Assembly (NCBI GenBank): GCA_031258035.1 | Contig: JAIRNL010000116.1 | Coordinates: 1 to 9,998, forward strand | From: Azoarcus sp. | GTDB taxonomy: Bacteria; Pseudomonadota; Gammaproteobacteria; Burkholderiales; Rhodocyclaceae | Length of the DNA: 9,998 nt | Direction of reading: 5' to 3' | Shown here: one piece after another, positions 6,524 to 9,998 of the stretch | Layout: each line of letters starts with the position of its first letter | Position numbering within the stretch: position 1 is the first letter of the stretch | The notes under the pieces: generated by a model | The model's database searches: none | What the model saw: only the letters and a program-made list of their open reading frames with translations | What the model was told of the DNA's origin: nothing | Program-made: the position numbers and the translations under genes

Positions 6524-6745
6524 ATGAAAGCGGAAATCCACCCCAAGTACGATGATGTCACCGTGACCTGCTCTTGCGGCAACACGTTCGTGACCCGTTC
6601 GACCATCGGCAAACCGGCGCTGCGCGTCGAAGTATGCTCATCCTGCCACCCGTTTTATACCGGCAAGCAGAAGATCGTCGACACCGCCGGTCGCGTCGAG
6701 CGTTTCCGGCAAAAATACGGCAACCTCGTCGCGCGCGCGAAGTAA
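6524..6745 (+). CDS. rpmE: 50S ribosomal protein L31
   Basis: The 73-residue protein is L31, a small protein of the large ribosomal subunit that helps bridge it to the small subunit. It begins MKAEIHPKY, as L31 does, and has CSCGNTF and VCSSCHPFYTGKQK. Cys16, Cys18, Cys38 and Cys41 are present, so this is the zinc-binding (C+) type and not the zinc-free YkgM type. The C-terminus GRVERFRQKYG is typical. The length matches the family. A weak GGGA lies about 10 bases before the ATG. It appears to be a single-gene unit, with its own promoter upstream and a strong terminator 32 bases downstream. No zinc-free L31 paralogue is in the window. Confidence 0.97.
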   Translation: MKAEIHPKYDDVTVTCSCGNTFVTRSTIGKPALRVEVCSSCHPFYTGKQKIVDTAGRVERFRQKYGNLVARAK

Positions 6746-6777
6746 GCTTCGCACGCTTGCCGCACTCTGGGCAAAAC

Positions 6778-6806
6778 AAAAAAGGCAGCCTCTGGCTGCC
6801 TTTTTT
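6778..6806 (+). terminator. Rho-independent terminator of rpmE
   Basis: GGCAGCC (6784-6790) and GGCTGCC (6794-6800) form a perfect 7-bp stem with a 3-base loop, followed by TTTTTT. Six A bases lie before the stem, so it could also work on the other strand. It separates rpmE from the acetyltransferase gene, which begins 24 bases later. Confidence 0.93.
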
Positions 6807-6829
6807 GTACCAGCACACCGGAGGAAACC

Positions 6830-7324
6830 ATGCCCATCGACATCCGCCCCATCGCACCGGCAGACATCCCCGCCATCGCGGCGCTCGCCCGCGCCACCTG
6901 GCTCGACGCTTACGCCGGCATCATTTCCCGTGCGCAGATCGACTACATGCTGGCTCAACGCTATGACCCTGCGCAACTGAAAGCCGATACCGAAAACCCG
7001 GAAAAATGGCTGCATCAGGCATTCATCGACGGCATCCGCGCCGGTTTCGCCGCCTGCGAAATCTGCGGGGGCGAATTCAAGCTCGACAAGCTCTACATTC
7101 ATCCCGACATGCAGCGCAAGGGCGCGGGAGCGGCACTGATCGCCCATGTGGCAGCCATCGCCCGCGACCGTGGCTATCCCGGCATGATCCTGGCGGTCAA
7201 CAAGAAGAACGAGCAGGCGCTCCGCGCCTATGCCAGATACGGCTTCCAGGTGCGCGACAAAACCGTGACCGACATCGGCAACGGCTTCATCATGGATGAT
7301 TACATCATGGAAAAACATTTCTGA
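6830..7324 (+). CDS. GNAT-family N-acetyltransferase
   Basis: The 164-residue cytoplasmic protein is a GCN5-related acetyltransferase, which moves an acetyl group from acetyl-CoA to an amine. The N-terminus IDIRPIAPADIPAIAALAR is the usual first strand and helix. The acetyl-CoA pyrophosphate loop is QRKGAGAAL (95-103), fitting Q-x-x-G-x-G/A. It is preceded by LDKLYIHPD (85-93) and followed by AVNKKNEQALRAYARYGF (122-139), the expected last motif with a conserved Asn and Tyr. The substrate cannot be told. The start is firm: GGAGG ends five bases before the ATG. The gene follows the rpmE terminator so closely that it needs either its own promoter, not clearly seen, or readthrough. Confidence 0.92.
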   Translation: MPIDIRPIAPADIPAIAALARATWLDAYAGIISRAQIDYMLAQRYDPAQLKADTENPEKWLHQAFIDGIRAGFAACEICGGEFKLDKLYIHPDMQRKGAGAALIAHVAAIARDRGYPGMILAVNKKNEQALRAYARYGFQVRDKTVTDIGNGFIMDDYIMEKHF

Positions 7325-7380
7325 CTTCCCGAAGGGCCACGACAAAAACCTGCCGCCCAAGATGCGGAAAAGTAACAAAT

Positions 7381-7410
7381 GCTTGCCCCGCCCATGCAAA
7401 CGGGGCAAGC
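7381..7410. repeat. Perfect 10-bp inverted repeat between the acetyltransferase and glycosyltransferase genes
   Basis: GCTTGCCCCG and CGGGGCAAGC form a perfect 10-bp stem with a 10-base loop, 56 bases after the acetyltransferase stop and 50 bases before the next start. There is no T run (TGGCGCC follows), so it is not a standard terminator. It could be a Rho-dependent or U-less terminator, or an operator just upstream of the candidate -10 box at 7426. Confidence 0.6.
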
Positions 7411-7425
7411 TGGCGCCATAACCAT

Positions 7426-7431
7426 TACAAT
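7426..7431 (+). promoter_or_regulatory. Possible -10 box of the glycosyltransferase-pgi unit
   Basis: TACAAT matches the -10 consensus at five of six positions and lies 29 bases before the ATG at 7461. The -35 region would fall in the right arm of the inverted repeat at 7381-7410 and has no good hexamer. The promoter, if real, would drive both the glycosyltransferase gene and pgi. Confidence 0.4.
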
Positions 7432-7460
7432 GCGCTGTTTTCCACCACAGGCGCGCCTGC

Positions 7461-9116
7461 ATGATCCGCAAGCCCCACGCCCCGCTGCCCTTCTTGCTCC
7501 ACCGCCTGTACGGCACCTTCGGCCTCGCCCTGCTTGCCGGCTTTTATCTGTTTACCGGCCTGATCGGGCATGAACCCTGGCGCGGCGACGACATCCGTTA
7601 TTTTGGGCCCATCCATTCGATGCTTGAGGGCGAAGGGCTGCTCTTTCCGCAGATCGGCGGTCTGCCTTTCCTCGACTATCCCCCTTTCTATTATTGGTGC
7701 GCGGCGCTGCTCGCCTTTGTCACGGGCGGCTTGCTCGACGCCCACGACGGCGCCCGGCTGGCAAGCGCCGCCTTCACCGCGCTGACTGTCTACTGGGTCG
7801 CTCGCGCCGCCGAGCGCCTGTACGGACGCCCAACCCGCACCGTCGCGGCGCTGCTCGTCCTCGGCAGCCTCGGTCTCGTCCTCCACGCCCACGAAACCCA
7901 GCCGCGCATCGCCCTGATGGCAATGGTCGCGCTCGTCCTCGCCAGCATCGCGCGGGTGCCCGAACGTCCGTTGCAAGGCAGTCTGCAAGCGGGCCTGGGT
8001 TGCGCGTTGGCCATCCTGGCTGCCGGATTTGCGGGATTGCTGTTTACCGCGCCGCTTTTCATCCTGGCCATCATGATCAGCCCCGAGTGCCGCAACCCTC
8101 GCGCCAGCGGCGGGCTGCTCGCCGGACTCACCCTGGGCGCATGCCTGGGCGGGCTGTGGCCGCTCATCCTGCACCTGACATCGCCGGATCTGTTCGCTCT
8201 CTGGCGGCACGAACAATGGCGGCAAATCGTCGGCAGCGATTTCGGCTCCGGCGACTTCGCCCGGCTCGCCGAACTCCTGGGCTGGTTCCTGTGGCCGCTG
8301 TGGCCGCTCGCATCATGGGCACTGTGGCGCGAGCGCCGGCGGCTTTTCCAGTTGCGCTGGCTGCTGCCCCTGCTCTCCACGGTCATCACGCTCTTCCTGC
8401 TGGCGCTTTCCGCCGATTACTCCCCGCCCGCCATGCTGCCGCTGTTGCCCGCGCTGGCTCTGCTGGCTGCCGGCGGCATACCGACACTGCGCCGCGGCGC
8501 CGCCAATGCCTTCGACTGGTTTTCGGCGATGAATTTCGGCGCCTTCGCCATCCTGGTGTGGATCGCGTGGACGGCACAGGTCTTTGCCTGGCCACCCGGA
8601 CTGGCTCGCCACATCGCCCACGTCGCGCCGACTTTCACCGCGGTCGACACGCTTCCCAAAACCCTGGCTGGCCTCAGCATCTGCCTGCTCTGGTTCGCCC
8701 TCGCCTGGGGCTTGCCGCGCACGCCGGGACGGGGCGCCGCGAACTGGGCGATGGGCGTGACGATGCTTCTATGCCTGGCTGTAACGCTGCTGATGCCCTG
8801 GTTCGATCACAGCCGCAGCTACCGGCCGATGGCCCAGGCGCTCGAGCAGGCGCTTGCCCCCTACGCCGACGAGTGCGTCGCCAGCAACAAACTGTCTTTC
8901 TCGATCCGCAGCATGCTCGATTATTATGTCGGCCTGCGCCCCGAACCCGATGACGCCGCCGCGACCCAGTGCCGCCTGCTGTTGACCCACACTGCTGGCC
9001 GCAAGGCCGAGACCACCGATGAAATCGAAGGCTGGACACCGATCTGGCATTTCCGCCGCGGCGGCGGTAAACAGTACGAAGCCCTGCACCTTTATATGCG
9101 CCGGAACCGTGACTGA
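7461..9116 (+). CDS. ArnT/PMT-like membrane glycosyltransferase (GT39/GT83 type)
   Basis: The 551-residue inner-membrane protein resembles ArnT and protein O-mannosyltransferases, which take a sugar from a polyprenyl-phosphate donor and add it to a lipid or protein on the periplasmic side. About eleven or twelve hydrophobic segments span residues 17 to about 450, the first at 17-36. The first periplasmic loop carries the acidic pair RGDDIRYFG (41-49), where the family has its catalytic Asp-Glu or Asp-Asp. It is followed by LPFLDYPPFYYW (68-79), matching the family's P-F-KPP-YW block. A soluble C-terminal part of about 100 residues starts near RSYRPMAQALEQAL. The acceptor is unknown; lipid A or an exported glycan is possible, but no other cell-surface gene is nearby. 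The stop overlaps the GTG start of pgi by 8 bases, so the two are probably co-transcribed. The ATG has only a weak AGG upstream. Confidence 0.82.
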   Translation: MIRKPHAPLPFLLHRLYGTFGLALLAGFYLFTGLIGHEPWRGDDIRYFGPIHSMLEGEGLLFPQIGGLPFLDYPPFYYWCAALLAFVTGGLLDAHDGARLASAAFTALTVYWVARAAERLYGRPTRTVAALLVLGSLGLVLHAHETQPRIALMAMVALVLASIARVPERPLQGSLQAGLGCALAILAAGFAGLLFTAPLFILAIMISPECRNPRASGGLLAGLTLGACLGGLWPLILHLTSPDLFALWRHEQWRQIVGSDFGSGDFARLAELLGWFLWPLWPLASWALWRERRRLFQLRWLLPLLSTVITLFLLALSADYSPPAMLPLLPALALLAAGGIPTLRRGAANAFDWFSAMNFGAFAILVWIAWTAQVFAWPPGLARHIAHVAPTFTAVDTLPKTLAGLSICLLWFALAWGLPRTPGRGAANWAMGVTMLLCLAVTLLMPWFDHSRSYRPMAQALEQALAPYADECVASNKLSFSIRSMLDYYVGLRPEPDDAAATQCRLLLTHTAGRKAETTDEIEGWTPIWHFRRGGGKQYEALHLYMRRNRD

Positions 9117-9998
9117 GCCTTTTTTCACCGCACCGCAACACCTGCCCGCATGGACAAAGCTTTCCGTCCACGCGCGGCGGCTCGCGGCACGTCCTCTCCT
9201 CGACTTTTTCACCAACGATTCGGCCCGCGCCGAGCGTTTTTCCCTGAATTTTTCCGACCCCGCCGAATCCGGGCACGACGCGCTCATCGCCGATTTTTCC
9301 AAGCAGCGCCTCGATGACGCCACCCTCGCCGACCTCATCCAGCTTGCGCGCGAAGCGCGGCTGGATGAAGGCATCCGCCGCCTGTTCGCCGGAGAGCCGG
9401 TCAACTTCACCGAAGGCCGCGCCGCCGCCCATATGGCCATGCGCGGCAGTTGCCCGCCCCCTCCCGGACACGACGCCGAGACCCACGCCATGCGCGCCTT
9501 CGCTTTCGCCCTGCGGGAAGGCGAACTCATCGGCGCCAGCAACCAGCCCATCCGCCACCTGGTCAACATCGGCATCGGCGGTTCCGACCTCGGCCCCCGT
9601 CTCGCGTTTGAAGCATTGGCTGCCCCACACCCTGGCTGCAACGCTCCCGAAGTCGACTTCGTTGCCAACATCGACCCCCGCGACCTCGATACCGTGCTTG
9701 CCCGTTCGGAGGCCGCAAGCACGCTGTTTCTCGTTTCCTCCAAGAGTTTCGGCACAGCGGAAACACTCGCCAACGCCGAAGCCGCCCGCCGGTGGCTACG
9801 CGCCCAACTCGGCGACGAGGCCGATGTCGGCGCCCATTTCGCCGCGGTCAGCAACGCGGTCGAAGCCGCCGCCGCATTTGGCATCCGCCCCGAGCGGGTG
9901 TTTCCGTTACCCGAATGGGTCGGCGGGCGCTATTCGGTATGGTCGGCGATCGGCCTGCCGGTGCTTGTCGCCATTGGCGGCGCTTTCGACGGATTCCT
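9109..9998 (+). CDS. pgi: Glucose-6-phosphate isomerase, N-terminal part (runs off right edge)
   Basis: The frame codes for the first 296 residues or so of glucose-6-phosphate isomerase, which interconverts glucose 6-phosphate and fructose 6-phosphate in glycolysis and gluconeogenesis. Clear family motifs are NFTEGRAAAHMAMR, VNIGIGGSDLGPRLAFEAL (IGIGGSDLGP at 154-163), VSSKSFGTAETLANA (sugar-phosphate loop; the family usually has SKTFTT), and the signature EWVGGRYSVWSAIG from E269. The catalytic Glu and the C-terminal half lie outside the window. The start is taken as GTG at 9109, giving MTEPFFTAPQHLPAW as usual for proteobacterial Pgi. It overlaps the upstream stop as GTGACTGA, which suggests translational coupling. 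No upstream in-frame ATG fits better, and only a weak GGAA precedes it. Confidence 0.95.
   Translation, partial: MTEPFFTAPQHLPAWTKLSVHARRLAARPLLDFFTNDSARAERFSLNFSDPAESGHDALIADFSKQRLDDATLADLIQLAREARLDEGIRRLFAGEPVNFTEGRAAAHMAMRGSCPPPPGHDAETHAMRAFAFALREGELIGASNQPIRHLVNIGIGGSDLGPRLAFEALAAPHPGCNAPEVDFVANIDPRDLDTVLARSEAASTLFLVSSKSFGTAETLANAEAARRWLRAQLGDEADVGAHFAAVSNAVEAAAAFGIRPERVFPLPEWVGGRYSVWSAIGLPVLVAIGGAFDGF

Overview
The window looks like chromosomal DNA of a GC-rich betaproteobacterium (Rhodocyclales or Nitrosomonadales would fit, but this is a guess from gene style). The grounds are a 16S rRNA leader of betaproteobacterial type at the left edge, rRNA promoters with TAGAAT/CAGAAT -10 boxes, and ordinary proteobacterial housekeeping genes (rpmE, pgi, Cys/Met PLP enzyme). 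No phage, plasmid, CRISPR or tRNA was seen.

Layout, left to right. Bases 1-223 hold the leader and two tandem promoters of an rRNA operon that runs leftwards out of the window. Next, on the minus strand, come a degenerate HD-GYP domain protein (274-1443) and a UPF0149/YecA-like SEC-C protein (1586-2317). Divergent from these is a Cys/Met-metabolism PLP enzyme (2471-3679), which meets a TrmB-like methyltransferase (3686-4366, minus, TTG start) tail to tail.

Bases 4429-5094 are the damaged part of the window. They hold a decayed IS481-type transposase fragment, then a MerR-family regulator gene whose 3' end runs into that fragment and which carries a one-base frameshift. Divergent from it is a Tat-signal short-chain dehydrogenase of the YghA/GSP39 group (5255-6298). 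It is preceded by a clear MerR-type promoter (19-bp spacer filled by a perfect inverted repeat). The dehydrogenase has an Asp in place of a Gly in its cofactor-binding loop, so the regulator-enzyme pair may be decaying together.

The right part is orderly: rpmE with its own promoter and a strong terminator, a GNAT acetyltransferase, a perfect 10-bp hairpin, an ArnT/PMT-like membrane glycosyltransferase, and pgi starting at a GTG that overlaps the glycosyltransferase stop and running off the right edge.

No clearly new multi-gene system was found. The most interesting points are the MerR/SDR locus with its disrupted regulator, and two enzyme homologues (HD-GYP and TrmB-like) that lack key catalytic residues of their families. 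No gap between annotated features exceeds 300 bases.
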